64,000 bases of DNA from Lepas anatifera (lineage: Eukaryota > Arthropoda > Thecostraca > Lepadidae), in contig JAOTON010001253.1 of assembly GCA_034440635.1 (NCBI GenBank), positions 496,001-560,000 on the forward strand, read 5' to 3'. A model generated the notes under the pieces. That model was not told the DNA's origin. It did no database searches and worked only from the letters and a program-made list of their open reading frames with translations. The number at the start of each line of letters is the position of its first letter. Position 1 is the stretch's first letter. Both the position numbers and the translations under genes were made by a program. Shown here one piece after another: positions 1-10,266 of this stretch.

Positions 1-364
1 TGAAAAATGTTCGATAAGCTCAATATTTGGTTTTTAAAAATACTCCTCTAGGAAAAGAAATAAATATCAGCCTGTGGATGATGTCATGATCTGGCAACCA
101 CTACCATAATTGAAACGCTTCAAGGGCTTTGATTGGCTGATGCTCATCGTGACGTCAGCATATGTCGTCGCACCAGTAGCTCACAACAATGGCCGCCGGC
201 GACGGGGGCTGAGGGGGGCTGGTGTCAGGTAGGTTTTAGCTTTTTTCTACGGAAATATCGAGTTCCAAGACAAATGAAATATGGAGTACCAGGTTTTCCG
301 ACCTGCTTTTCAACTTGGCTATCTCAGTTAAAATCACGTTGTGAAGGTGCCACATTCCCTTTAA
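1..364. mobile_element. TTAA-flanked MITE, family A, cut by window edge
   Basis: The segment matches two complete copies of the same family at 39658-40116 and 49981-50435, in the opposite orientation. It ends in AAGGTGCCACATTCCCT followed by TTAA at 361-364, which is the terminal repeat plus the target site seen in the other copies. The other end lies outside the window. Tetranucleotide TTAA targets are the hallmark of piggyBac transposases. There is no coding capacity; short ORFs here are incidental. Confidence 0.75.
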
Positions 365-451
365 AACTACTTTCTGCTTTTGCCTATCCAAATATGACGT
401 CAACCAATTCAAGACTTGACCGCTGACATCATACATGCAGTACAGCTTATC
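365..451 (-). pseudogene. LINE reverse transcriptase scrap
   Basis: On the minus strand this short stretch translates to a run containing DVSGQVLNWLTSYLDRQ, which fits the conserved 'G-x-x-L-x-W-x-x-S-Y-L-x-x-R-x-Q' block between motifs A and B of non-LTR reverse transcriptases. It stops exactly where the TTAA-flanked MITE begins, so the MITE probably inserted into an older LINE copy. Too short to assign a clade; not functional. Confidence 0.55.
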
Positions 452-1250
452 AGGAGCGGATGCAGACCCGAGTTTTGGGGGGCAAACCCAAGTCTTCCTC
501 TCCTCCTGAGGGGGGAGTGGGAGCGAAGATTTTTTTGCTCTACAGACCTAGTGTAAACACCTTTTTCAGTGCTCGACAGATCTACACGGAGAGAAAATTG
601 AGTCCTTTTGGATAAACTGAGTCGGTGCTGAAAGCGAGTCTGGATTCTGGTGTCAAACTCGGTTGGAATCAGGTAGAATCAGGCTCATTGTATTCCCGTC
701 GCAGACCCAATGTAATCTCTTGGACTGGATTGAGTCTAGCACGTAGTGTTTTCTGAAGCTCATAGAATCATCACCGTAAGCTCGGGAATACAATGTCTGA
801 TAACTGCGGTTTCAAATTATTCTTCGCTCGGTATAGAAAAACTCCACGGCATCAATGTATTCCATCAGCAAAATTGTCGTGGAATCATTATATTCCAGCT
901 CTCCACGAGACATGGTTTAGAAAAATATGCCCCTCCACTATTACGACAACTGAATTCGATGCAAGCCTCAAATGAAACCGCCTTTTTTGAGTCTGCATTT
1001 GGCATAAAATTAGTCTAGTAACTACTGATATAAACTGATGCTGGCACAATTGTAGTCTGTGTGGCATACTTTGAGTTGTGCCTGGAGTTTCATTGTGTTC
1101 ACTAGATGTTCCTCGTTAGTCTTCGTGTTTTTATTAGATTGAAACTTTCTGTAAAGATGTTACTTATCGTGCTGTTATGGCCTTGCTATTACATTAACTT
1201 TGTCTTATGATAATGAGGGTAATCCAATTTCTTTACAGTAGTCTACTTCA
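452..1250. other. Non-coding; one G-rich dispersed repeat
   Basis: Bases about 471-565 (G-rich run, then a T-rich stretch and a 'GTGTAAACACC' block) recur at about 14880-14945, so they belong to a dispersed repeat. I see nothing else recognisable. Confidence 0.4.
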
Positions 1251-1370
1251 GCCTCAAGAAAAGATAACATAATCATAACTTTGTATTAGGACACAAACAT
1301 TAAACAACAAGCCTCAAGAAAAGATAACATAATCATAACTTTGTATTAGGACACAAACATTAAACAACAA
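1251..1370. repeat. Perfect 60-bp tandem duplication
   Basis: The 60 bases at 1251-1310 are repeated without a mismatch at 1311-1370 (each unit starts GCCTCAAGAAAAGATAAC). Perfect identity points to a recent duplication or to an assembly artefact. Confidence 0.97.
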
Positions 1371-2250
1371 TCACGTTCACCATTTTTCGGACACACATGA
1401 AATGCCTTTAATGAACAGTCCTCTCCCATATCGCCCAGGAGCGGTCCAGGCTTACACTTCAAGCACGTGCCGCTGTCGTCAGAGATAGCAGCCCTCGTTT
1501 ACTTTGGATATATAGATATGATTGTAGACATATTTGCTTCAAAGTATCCCGTCATGACTGAAAAATATCATTCTGTGCACGATATTTTACAGAATGAGAC
1601 TTACCTCTGTCCAGCGATGGACGTGCGTTCAGAGGCTCCTGTGAAAATCCTTCCAATCTTTTTTAAGCGCCCCTAATCTGTGCTCAAAGTGAGCTTAAAA
1701 CGATCTTTAGAACACGTGGGTGACTGTATCCAACAGTAACAGATGCTTCTCACTACTTCATCAACTTTGCATAGCAAGGGCTGTTCTGCGCGGCCAAACT
1801 TGGGGCTTCAGTGCATGTGGCCGTCATGTAGCTGACACGCATGGACTCCTGGTTTTGGCCACCAGTACAATGAATGCCTGAACCTTCGCAGCCCCAGTAT
1901 GCTTCTTCACTCTCGCTAGCTCTCAGCGGAGTCTGTCGGTCATCAGACTCAGCTTAGGCTTCTCCTCTTGGTCCGTTATCACCGCTAGGTCTGTCGATGT
2001 GGCTTCTCCCGTAAACCATGCCAAATGCAGCGTGGCTTCTTCAGGCCCCTCAGGTCAAAACCTGAGTTGGATCGATGTAGAAGCATGTGCCAATGTAAAG
2101 TGAAAAGGGTCAGCTATTCCCCTCAAATTTCGCTCGGATCACGACGCCAAAGCTTTAAGGCCAGCTCTGCGTGCAATGGCAGGAACACTCAGGGCGGCCA
2201 AATCACGTGACATCAAAACAATTTCAGGCCAGCTGATGAAAAATCCGCCG
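1371..2250. other. No recognisable feature
   Basis: Mixed-composition sequence with only short, unconvincing ORFs on both strands. I recognise no element or gene. Confidence 0.4.
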
Positions 2251-2269
2251 ATTCAGGAGATACCCGAAA

Positions 2270-3483
2270 TAGCGTGTGTTATAAAAACGACAGGGGCAAC
2301 GGAGCCCAAAATCCTGAAAACATAGGGTTTTTTGAAAACAATCCAGCGGTAAAGCGGTAGCAATGGAGGGCTGGGGAAGGGGGAATTGCCCCGTTTTCCG
2401 CCGCGGGCCACCTTAGGGCAGGGGCGAATGCAGGCCGACGGTTTAGGGGGGCAACGGGAAAAGAATCGTAAAATATATGGTTTTTGAAGAAAATCGGTAA
2501 AAATCGGCAAAAATTGGGGGCTTTGGGTGGCGACTGCCCCATTGTCCCCCCCTCTGGATCCGCCACTGCCTTAGGGCAACAGAGGGGTAGGGGGCGGGGG
2601 CAATAGAGGGCGGGGGGCAAATGCTTTTTTCGTCCCCCTGGACAACGGGTCTAAGCAGTGGCGATACAAGGAAGCTAGGGAGGCTCAAGCCCCCTAGTTC
2701 CACGGGCGGATTCAGAACCGCCGATCGTGAGGGGGGCACCAGGGCCGGATCAAGCCCGAAGCTTGGGGGCAACGGAGCCCACAATCGTGGAAAATACGAT
2801 TTTGAAGAAAATCGAGGGGCAAAAGCGGTGGCAACGGAGGGTGGGGGTGCCCAGTTTGTCTCCCCGGGGGAGCCACTTGGCCCTGGGGGCGCCAAATCCT
2901 TTCGCGGTTGCCGATTTTCGCATCCTGGGGGGGTGGGTAGGAAGCGAAAGTTTTGTCTTGGGTTCCGAAAAATCCTGGCATTTCTCGGGAGTTCTCCAAC
3001 ACGGCCAATATTTGATACCTGGATCCGCCACTGCCTTAGGGCAACAGAGGGGTAGGGGGCGGGGGCAACAGAGGGCGGGGGGCAAATGCTTTTTCGTCCC
3101 CCTGGACAACGGGTCTAAGCAGTGGCGATACAAGGAAGCTAGGGAGGCTCAAGCCCCCTAGTTCCACGGGCGGATTCAGAACCACCGATCGTGAGGGGGG
3201 GCACCAGGGCCGGATCAAGCCCAAAGCTTGGGGGGCAACGGAGCCCACAATCGTGGAAAATACGATTTTTGAAGAAAATCGAGGGGCAAAGCGGTGGCAA
3301 CGGAGGGTGGGGGTGCCCCGTTTGTCTCCCCGGGGGAGCCACTTGGCCCTGGGGGCGCCAAATCCTTTCGCGGTTGCCGATTTTCGCATCCTGGGGGGGG
3401 TGGGTAGGAAGCGAAAGTTTTGTCTTGGGTTCCGAAAAATCCTGGCATTTCTCGCGAGGTCTCCAACACGGCCAATATTTGAT
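2270..3483. repeat. G-rich repeat block with 465-bp tandem duplication
   Basis: The landmark CTGGATCCGCCACTGCC occurs at 2554 and again at 3019, and the sequence that follows is nearly identical in both, giving two units of 465 bp (2554-3018 and 3019-3483). The landmark is the reverse complement of the CAGTGGCGGATCCAG terminus found on hAT-type MITEs elsewhere in the window (14172, 36021). The upstream part 2270-2553 carries related G-run-rich sequence. Long overlapping ORFs on both strands are a by-product of the base composition and are not genes. Confidence 0.85.
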
Positions 3484-4253
3484 ATTTGTGACCTCGTTTG
3501 ACCTTGAATATATTGACCAAGGTCAATGAAACTTAGTAAAAATGTAGGACAGCTCGGCCACCACTAACCCTTAAACGCACGTTTCTTTAACTTTCTTGGT
3601 TTCCGAGACCTTAGGGGGCCTACCAGCCCCCTCCAGTGCGCGTAAGTTTCAGACTCCCTCCAGTGCGCATGTTCAACGTTTCGCATACTTCTGTCACTGT
3701 TTCTGAGGACGAAGCGAATATCACGTGCCTTGAACGCCTTGAAATATGCGAACTGAGCCGTTCGGTACAGGCGCATTGAAATTCAATGAAAGAATACTTT
3801 TCAAAAACATTGTATTTACTGAGTGGAGGCTACGAGGAGTTCTCATTCAGCACGCAGCACAACATACGGCAAACCGCATACTCTACGTCATTCGTCAACA
3901 GTTTCTGATGCAAAACTAGCGATCCCTTGAACTGCAGCTACATGCCATCAAAACTATCCAAAAAATTAACACAACAATTCCGAGAACTTTAAAGACCGAA
4001 AAGACAAATAACAGAGCATCGTCCACGCAACTAAGCACATCGAATACAAGGAAGCAGACCACATTACCATTACGGGAGTACAAGACCCACGAACTCTTGA
4101 AGTCATGAGAAGTAATAACATCCGTAACATAATCACATAATTGGTCTTCATGAGCCATATCCCTTCTGTAAGCCCAATTCCACATACTAGTCATCCACAG
4201 AGTTAAGCAAGAATAAGTAACAGTTCGATCAGCACCAAGCACACGCCCAGATA
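3484..4253. other. Non-coding stretch
   Basis: The first 100 bases (TGACCT/AGGTCA motifs) resemble the start of a related stretch near 43330. A duplicated 'CCCCCTCCAGTGCGC' motif lies at about 3629 and 3655. Nothing convincing is coded. Confidence 0.35.
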
Positions 4254-5003
4254 ATGAATTCATCCCTCTTTTCTCAGGCAAAACACCTGTACCACTCGTA
4301 TTCTCTAGTGCCCAGTCAACCCCGGCACTCCGCAAACGCCTCTGCCTACATCACCGCTGAGGACATGAGGAAACCAGTGCCCAGTGAACTCCGGCAGTCC
4401 GCAAACACATATATGTACACCACAGCCGAAGACATGAGGAAACTAGTGCCCAGAGAACTCCGACACTCCACAAACACATATATGTACACTCCCGTTCAGC
4501 ACCAGGCTGAAGGCTTCGGGCGTACAGCAACCTGCGCGGGTTCCCGGCGCCGCTCCTCTGGCTCACTGGAGTGTGCTGAACAGGAACATCCTCAGTCTTG
4601 ACGCAGCCGACGAACTTATCCACTCACGCAGCTCCCAGTCTGGGACTGGACCTTAGAACCCCCATCTACCAGACCTGTCTCCGCCCGTGAGCCGGCTCCC
4701 TCCGGGTCGACTGCATCGGAGGCAGCCCCAGGCACCTCTACGGGCGAGGCAGCCAGTGAGGGCGCGTGCACCGGTGCGACATCTCCGAGCACTCCAGCAG
4801 GGGATTCAGCGGCCGGTCAGGCGGGGAGGTGGTGCGAGGCGGGAAGTGGTGCCAGACGCCGTGGCCCGCTCCGCTCCGACTCTGGCTCCGCCCCTGGCCC
4901 GGCTGCTGGGTCCACACCGGGCGGCCGCCCTGCACCTGACGTGACACACCAGTCGCGCCGGGGACGCGGCGGCGGGGGAGGCGGCAGGGGGAGAACGAAG
5001 TAA
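4254..5003 (+). pseudogene. Degenerate repeat-containing ORF with GR-rich tail
   Basis: An ATG-started frame runs from 4254 to a single TGA at 4599-4601 and then stays open in the same frame to TAA at 5001-5003. The first half holds about three degenerate copies of a 23-residue unit built round 'AEDMRK-VP-EL' and 'ANTYMYT'. The second half is Ser/Thr/Pro/Gly-rich and ends in SRRGRGGGGGGRGRTK, an RGG-like tail typical of nucleic-acid-binding proteins. It lies about 800 bases upstream of the LINE at 5803-9535 on the same strand, so it might be a decayed ORF1; equally it could be an exon of a host gene. No known domain is recognisable. Base composition is markedly GC-richer than the flanks. Confidence 0.3.
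4300..4490. repeat. Three degenerate copies of a ~69-bp unit
   Basis: Blocks containing 'GAGGACATGAGGAAAC' or 'GAAGACATGAGGAAAC', 'GTGCCCAG' and 'CAAACACATATATGTACAC' recur with a spacing near 69 bases. A period divisible by three keeps the reading frame open through the array. Confidence 0.7.
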
Positions 5004-5802
5004 GGCTAATGTGAACCCTGTGAACTCGTGCTGAAGCGGACAGACTTACCTTATTTGTTTGTTGGTACCTTAACATACTGTTCGTTGATACATTTTGCCG
5101 ACCCTTAGTTTGGCTTGCCATCGGTCTTGGTCAGCAGCACAATACCTCACCATGTGTCTCATGCCTTGCAGTGTTTACAATACCTTAAAACTAACCAGAT
5201 GATAAACCCCGGATCAAATAGTAGAAATGTCTTTGCCAGAACAATCGTCGAGATAGAAAAATCATTGTTGTTGCATTACGCGTTTATTTGCAAGAACAAC
5301 CTGGAGCGCCTTAGATGACGTGTTTGTTGCGATAATTTTCCTCAGTTTTGTTGCAAACATCTGTTCTAACGTGTATCCTAGTGCTTATCACGCGAGTCCA
5401 GTTACAAACACACTGCTGTTTGCAATACACAGAAGTAATTGTACCTATGCCCAGGTTCTAAGAGATTCGTGATTATTTACGGATCTTTGTATCGTTGTAT
5501 TTAGCATAATCTCCAATGCACCTTACAGCAAAAACCTAGTTAATTTGATATAGCAAAAAGAGCAAGTAATCAACAGCACACACATTCTGTTTATTTCTAA
5601 GTAATTGCGTAAAACTATGCTAGTTAGCATTCGAAATTGCGCAGATTATCTTGGATATTAAGTGTACCTTATGCTCTGCTATCTTGCACTTTGATAACCT
5701 GTACTTTGTTAATTATATGATGATAACCAGGAGTCGCACATTGTTGTTACCTGTCATTTAGACACTTTTCAGGCATCTATCTTGAGAGCGTAAGATCGCC
5801 CT
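5004..5802. other. AT-rich stretch upstream of the LINE
   Basis: No coding signal is seen. It may include the 5' end of the LINE that follows, but no boundary is visible. Confidence 0.3.
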
Positions 5803-6575
5803 GTGGTGGACTGTGGTGGGTGCTCCGCCCCGTCCCGCTGCCGCCTGGCGGGTCTCGTCTCTAGTAAGGCCGAGGTACCGGTGGATTGTCGGTCGTTGTG
5901 TGCTGCCGGCCTGAGGCGTGAACAACTTGAGCTGCTGCGCGCTTCATGGATTTCGAATATTTTTCCAGACATTGAAAACAATTTATTAAGAGCCGGGATA
6001 GAAAGGAATCCAGGCCCTCGCGATTTTTCAGAGGATTTCAGGCTAGCACATGTTAATATCAATTCTATAACCGCAGGCCACAAGCGTGACGAGTTGGAAA
6101 TTTTCACAGAATCTAATGGAATTAAAGTCCTTGCAATTTCCGAAACAAAACTCGACGATACTGTTCATTCTAGTCGTTTCATGCTTAAAAACTTTCAAAC
6201 TCCCTTTTACGCCACAGAAATCGTTCCGGTGGAGGTGTTGCATTGTACTTTCACTCATCTCTAGCTGCCTCGCGACTCCCCGACCTGGAAATTGGAGAAG
6301 AAGAATGGATTTGGGCTAAAATAAAGTTTAAGAATATAACACTCGTAATATGTAGCGTTTATGTTCCACCAAATCTAAGCTCAATTCGTTTCGAAGAGTT
6401 TCTACTTAATTTAGCTGAAAGCACAAGCAACGCACAAAAGTTCAACCCCACCGCGATCATTGCAATAGGAGACTTTAACGCTGGAAATTGTTTTTGACTT
6501 ATGTACTTATGGAATTAGTCAACACTTATGTAAAACACAGCCCGATTTCAAATTCAGAGTGGAAACTAAAAAAAT
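5803..6575 (+). pseudogene. LINE endonuclease region, frameshifted
   Basis: The 5' part is open in one frame from 5803 to about 6208 and shows AHVNINSI and ISETKLDD, the N-terminal motifs of the APE-like endonuclease that nicks target DNA to prime reverse transcription. Near 6205-6215 the homology jumps frame: the continuation reads RNRSGGGVALYFHSS, then VYVPPN and GDFNAGN, which are canonical endonuclease motifs. A TGA at 6495-6497 and further stops up to 6575 interrupt it again before the intact ORF, whose N-terminus still carries the final endonuclease motif (LDHFPI). At least one indel and more than one stop therefore separate the endonuclease from the reverse transcriptase, so this copy should not be able to retrotranspose unaided. 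Confidence 0.85.
5995..6018 (+). other. 2A-like ribosome-skipping motif (GIERNPGP)
   Basis: Upstream of the endonuclease the frame reads LLRAGIERNPGP. The established 2A consensus is D-x-E-x-N-P-G-P; here G replaces the D while E, N, P, G and P are all kept. In APE-type LINEs, 2A-like peptides sit N-terminal to the endonuclease, exactly this position, and can separate an N-terminal peptide co-translationally. Whether the G variant is active cannot be told from sequence. Confidence 0.7.
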
Positions 6576-9302
6576 TTGGCAGATTCATTGGCACTCTCGC
6601 AATTGGTCCAGGAGCCAACAAGACTGGAGGGAAGCACGCACAATCTGCGCGATTTAATTTTCATTTCCGAGTGTAGTTTGGTTGAGGAAAGCGGATTACT
6701 CCCTTCTTTTTCTACATTAGATCACTTTCCGATCTATTTATCATTAAAAGGAAAAATAATCAACACCCCAGCACACCAGAAGACAATATGGGACTACTCC
6801 AAGCTCGATCATCTCAGACTGACGCAACAACTGATGACAGCTAACTGGGACGACATTCTTGACAACGACATAGACAATGCCACCGCTGAATTCACATTAA
6901 CTTTATGTCACGCTGCTGAAAATTGTATCCCAAGAAAACAAATATCATCTCGCCCAGCCAACAAGCCATGGGTGACAGGAGAAGTGAGAAGACTTATGAG
7001 AAAACGGGACAGGCTATTCAAAATTGCAAAAACAAAACAAGCAAAACTGGGTGCGGGCGAAAACAACTTAAGTGATTGGAACAAATGGCGACGATGTAGG
7101 AACGAAGTAACAAGCAAAATAAGATACCTCAAAGGCAAAAAACTGTCAAAAGACGCTGAAATACTTTTGGAAAAGAGACAAGAACCCCACAAATACCATC
7201 AAATACTCAAAAATATGACAGGCAGCTCTAAAACTCATGGAATCCCACCTCTCCTAGACAGCAACGGTGACCTTGTCACCAGCGATTTAGCTAAAGCCGA
7301 ACTATTCAATGGGTACTTTGCGGCCCAAACACAGCTTCCAAACAGCGAGCAACACCAAATTCCTAACGTTGACAATCAAAACGTACCACAGATTACCATG
7401 ACGAGAATAACAGATAGGGAAGTCTTAAACATCATAAATGGGCTAAATCAAAACAAGTCGACGGGACCAGACGGAATTCCAGTTAAATTCATCAAGCTTG
7501 TCGCTCTTATAATTGCGGAACCCCTTTCCCGGCTATTTAACAAATCTATTCAAGAAGGGCGATTCCCAAAATTCTGGAAGATAGCCACAGTTAAACCAAT
7601 TTTCAAGAACAAAGGTAGCTCAGCTGAGGTATCTGGCTATAGGCCCATAAGCTTATTGTGCTGCCTCTCAAAAATTTTCGAGAAAATAATATTTCGTAGG
7701 GTTTATACACATCTGACTGAAAATGACCTCCTGACGGAAAGACAGAGTGGTTACAGACCTGGACACGGAACCGATCTTCAACTGTTTTACATGACTCACA
7801 ACTTGTACGAATTGCTGGACAATGGATTTGATGTATCTGTGCTCTTCTTCGACATATCTCGCTATTTTGAGAAAATATGGCACAAAGGACTTCTAGAAAA
7901 ATGCAGGCACGAGTTCGGACTGACTGACATTTTGCCCTGGTTACACTCATACTTGACTGACAGACAACAGACAGTTCAAATCAACAATGTTAAATCTTCC
8001 CTGCTTCCATTGAACGCCGGCTGTCCACAGGGATCTGTCCTGGGCCCTTTGCTTGCCTTACTGTACCTAAATGCCTTGTCTGGCAAAACTGAAAACGAAA
8101 TGATGTTTTTCGCAGATGACGCTTGCCTTATTACAAGCCACAAGCCAGAAAATATCCAACATGTACAACAATCCCTCCAAGACGACATCACCCAAATTCA
8201 AAACTACGGAAAGGAGTGGCAAATTAAATTTAACGCATTAAAAACAATCCAGCAGACATTTTCATACCGAAGAAATAAAGTAGTTCCAAACCTTGTTTTT
8301 GACTCCCAGGCTATCCCTGTGGCCAGCCAGCACAAACACCTGGGACTAGTCCTTTCAACTGACCTAAGATTCCACGCCCACGTTAACCACATTGTCAAAA
8401 AAGTAATTACTACACTCGGTCCACTTTACCCGATAGCCCCATACCTACCCAGAGAAGTCCTTGCTCAAATTTACAAGAAATACGTGCTGCCCCACTTTGA
8501 TTATGCCGACATAATATACGACGGACTCCTGACAGTGGACGACGCACAGCGACTCGAGCGACTTCAGAACCGGGCTGCCAGACTAGTGACATCGACACTA
8601 CAAAGAACTTCTACAGACAATCTAAGACACGAGCTTGGGTGGTCCCCATTGAAAATTAGGCGTGAACAGCACAAATTGAAGTTTTTCCACCGACTTACCC
8701 ATGGTACAACCCCCAACTATATCCAAAGAATCCTACCAGACATACGGGCAAACACAGTTTACCGTTCACTTCGAAACGCCAGAAGCAGGACGGAAATATC
8801 ATTTAGAACATCACACTATAAGTCTTCATTCCTACCCAGCGCAATAAAACTTATCAACAAGCTACCTAGACACCTTTCAGAATTACAGTCCCACAACACA
8901 TTCAAACAACAACTAGAAAAACACTACAAAAAATACGACCCACCTAAGTACTTCAATTTCGGCTCCAAAATCGAGAATTGTCTTTTAGCTCGGCTAAGAG
9001 TAGGCATGTCAAAATTAAACGGTCATTTGTACCAAGTCCAAATCGCTGAATCACCTTACTGCGACTGCGGTTATAGCTGGAAGGGAACGGAACATTTTTT
9101 TCTACAATGTCCAAAGTTTATTATACAGAGACAAATTATGATGAACAACATTAGCTCAATAATTAACAGACCATTTGAAAACCTACACCGTAAGCTTAAA
9201 ATCGACGTTATTCTTTCTGGCTTTTCTCTTCACCCAGGCAATGATCGCGCAGTAGCTCGGGAGGTTTTCCGCTTTATAAGCAGCAGCCGGAGGTTTGCCT
9301 GA
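6576..9302 (+). CDS. LINE reverse transcriptase, 908 aa, intact frame
   Basis: This is the longest ORF of the window. It copies element RNA into DNA at a nicked target site. Residues 1-55 are the end of the endonuclease domain (VQEPTR, LDHFPI). The reverse transcriptase follows: STGPDGIP near residue 295, a FKNKG..SGYRPISLL block, ERQSGYRPGHGTD, motif A with its catalytic aspartate in VLFFDISRYFEKIWH (about residue 424), motif B GCPQGSVLGP, and motif C FADD (about residue 512). The thumb region and a long C-terminal domain follow; near residues 828-850 lies YCDCG...EHFFLQCP, a zinc-knuckle-like Cys/His cluster common at the C-terminus of such proteins. All catalytic residues look present. The initiating ATG is probably not the native start, since the upstream endonuclease should be in the same polypeptide. 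Cys/His-cluster placement and residue numbers are approximate. Confidence 0.95.
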   Translation: MADSLALSQLVQEPTRLEGSTHNLRDLIFISECSLVEESGLLPSFSTLDHFPIYLSLKGKIINTPAHQKTIWDYSKLDHLRLTQQLMTANWDDILDNDIDNATAEFTLTLCHAAENCIPRKQISSRPANKPWVTGEVRRLMRKRDRLFKIAKTKQAKLGAGENNLSDWNKWRRCRNEVTSKIRYLKGKKLSKDAEILLEKRQEPHKYHQILKNMTGSSKTHGIPPLLDSNGDLVTSDLAKAELFNGYFAAQTQLPNSEQHQIPNVDNQNVPQITMTRITDREVLNIINGLNQNKSTGPDGIPVKFIKLVALIIAEPLSRLFNKSIQEGRFPKFWKIATVKPIFKNKGSSAEVSGYRPISLLCCLSKIFEKIIFRRVYTHLTENDLLTERQSGYRPGHGTDLQLFYMTHNLYELLDNGFDVSVLFFDISRYFEKIWHKGLLEKCRHEFGLTDILPWLHSYLTDRQQTVQINNVKSSLLPLNAGCPQGSVLGPLLALLYLNALSGKTENEMMFFADDACLITSHKPENIQHVQQSLQDDITQIQNYGKEWQIKFNALKTIQQTFSYRRNKVVPNLVFDSQAIPVASQHKHLGLVLSTDLRFHAHVNHIVKKVITTLGPLYPIAPYLPREVLAQIYKKYVLPHFDYADIIYDGLLTVDDAQRLERLQNRAARLVTSTLQRTSTDNLRHELGWSPLKIRREQHKLKFFHRLTHGTTPNYIQRILPDIRANTVYRSLRNARSRTEISFRTSHYKSSFLPSAIKLINKLPRHLSELQSHNTFKQQLEKHYKKYDPPKYFNFGSKIENCLLARLRVGMSKLNGHLYQVQIAESPYCDCGYSWKGTEHFFLQCPKFIIQRQIMMNNISSIINRPFENLHRKLKIDVILSGFSLHPGNDRAVAREVFRFISSSRRFA

Positions 9303-9532
9303 ACTGGTAACTGGCAGTCGTGCGCGGCCGACCGTTCAGCCGGCCCGGCGTAGTGCGTGGCCCGTGCGGGGGGCGGGGCGTGGGCGGTGAGACCTACGGC
9401 GGCGCTACCGTGATTGTAGCTATGACACCCGAGCGGTGCCACGATCTAAGCGCTTCGGCGCTTTTGCACCAATTGGGGTTGCACATGTAATGATGTTCTG
9501 TAAAAGAAGAAATAAATGAGTATGAGTATGAG
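9303..9532 (+). other. LINE 3' UTR and ATGAGT tail
   Basis: About 210 bases of GC-rich untranslated sequence follow the stop codon, then AATAAATGAGTATGAGTATGAG. The hexanucleotide repeat marks the 3' end of the element, where the reverse transcriptase starts copying. Confidence 0.75.
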
Positions 9533-9535
9533 GTA

Positions 9536-10258
9536 CCCTGCAATAGACATTGCTAAGTGAGAAATTAATCCTCTGGGAGGATCTCAGACGACGAAAGAAC
9601 CACATTTATCCATCTTTTTACTTAGAAACAATGTATTTCAAGAATTGCTTAGTAAAACAACCCGAATGGATTGCTTCTATGAAACTATTAGCGTGTCAAT
9701 GTTTTCCCGAAAAAGAACAAGAGGAATGATCCTTCCAGCCTCACAGTGTAACAAAGTTTCAGGACTTTAGAGAGACCACCACCCAGACATCTCAACTGAC
9801 CTATAATTCTTGCGATTCAGAATACTAGGGAATTGGCATTATGGTTCCAAATTATGGAGGAGAGAATTTGAAGCCTCCGCTGAGGAGGGACAAACACAAT
9901 ATCCATTACAGGCTTTACTTTAACAGCCCCTTTTATTCGTAATAAGCCCTCATAATGTGAGGGGAATATTTTCAGGTAGGCTCTTTTCACTACTGCATCA
10001 TTTTTTTGGCAACACAATTTCCTGGTGTATTTTTGCGACATTGCTTATCAGAAGTGCCTGTCCGGGCAGGAATTTTTTTATATGCCTGGAATTGATCAAC
10101 TCAGCAAGCCTCTTGCATACCTTCACTAGACAATTAGCATACCTTGTACCTTGTATACGTACACTACAACATACATATACACATACATACACTAGATAAT
10201 AAATATATCTAAAAAGAGCACATTTCCTTGACTGCATTTTCACAGACTAAATGATATA
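9536..10258 (-). other. Unrecognised, possibly coding on minus strand
   Basis: Two overlapping minus-strand frames (9998-10243 and 9817-10041) give protein-like sequence, for example VCKRLAELINSRHIKKFLPG and IKGAVKVKPVMDIVFVPP, as if one decayed exon were frameshifted near 10000-10040. I recognise no family. They lie downstream of the THAP exons on the same strand and could be a further exon of that gene, but there is no direct evidence. The rest of the stretch is non-coding. Confidence 0.2.
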
Positions 10259-10266
10259 CTAATAAT

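Larger units (their letters stand above)
5803..9532 (+). mobile_element. APE-type non-LTR retrotransposon (LINE)
   Basis: The segment contains, in order, a 2A-like motif, an apurinic-endonuclease-like domain broken by frameshift and stops, an intact reverse transcriptase ORF, a GC-rich 3' untranslated region and a short hexanucleotide tail of ATGAGT repeats (9516-9532). Such simple-repeat tails are typical of non-LTR elements that do not end in poly(A). The 5' start is uncertain because no ATG begins the endonuclease frame and no target duplication is evident. The clade cannot be fixed by eye; the N-terminal 2A-like motif occurs in several APE-type families of invertebrates (CR1, L2, Rex1 and relatives). 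Confidence 0.93.

Noticed and set aside
2443..3529. Overlapping 80-150-codon ORFs on both strands
   Set aside because: They follow the G-rich tandem repeat, overlap in four or more frames, and translate to Pro/Gly/Arg-rich nonsense without domains.
4998..5772. Intron joining the RGG-tailed frame to the LINE
   Set aside because: Splice-like sites exist (GTAAGG, TTTTCAG), but splicing them gives an immediate stop in frame.
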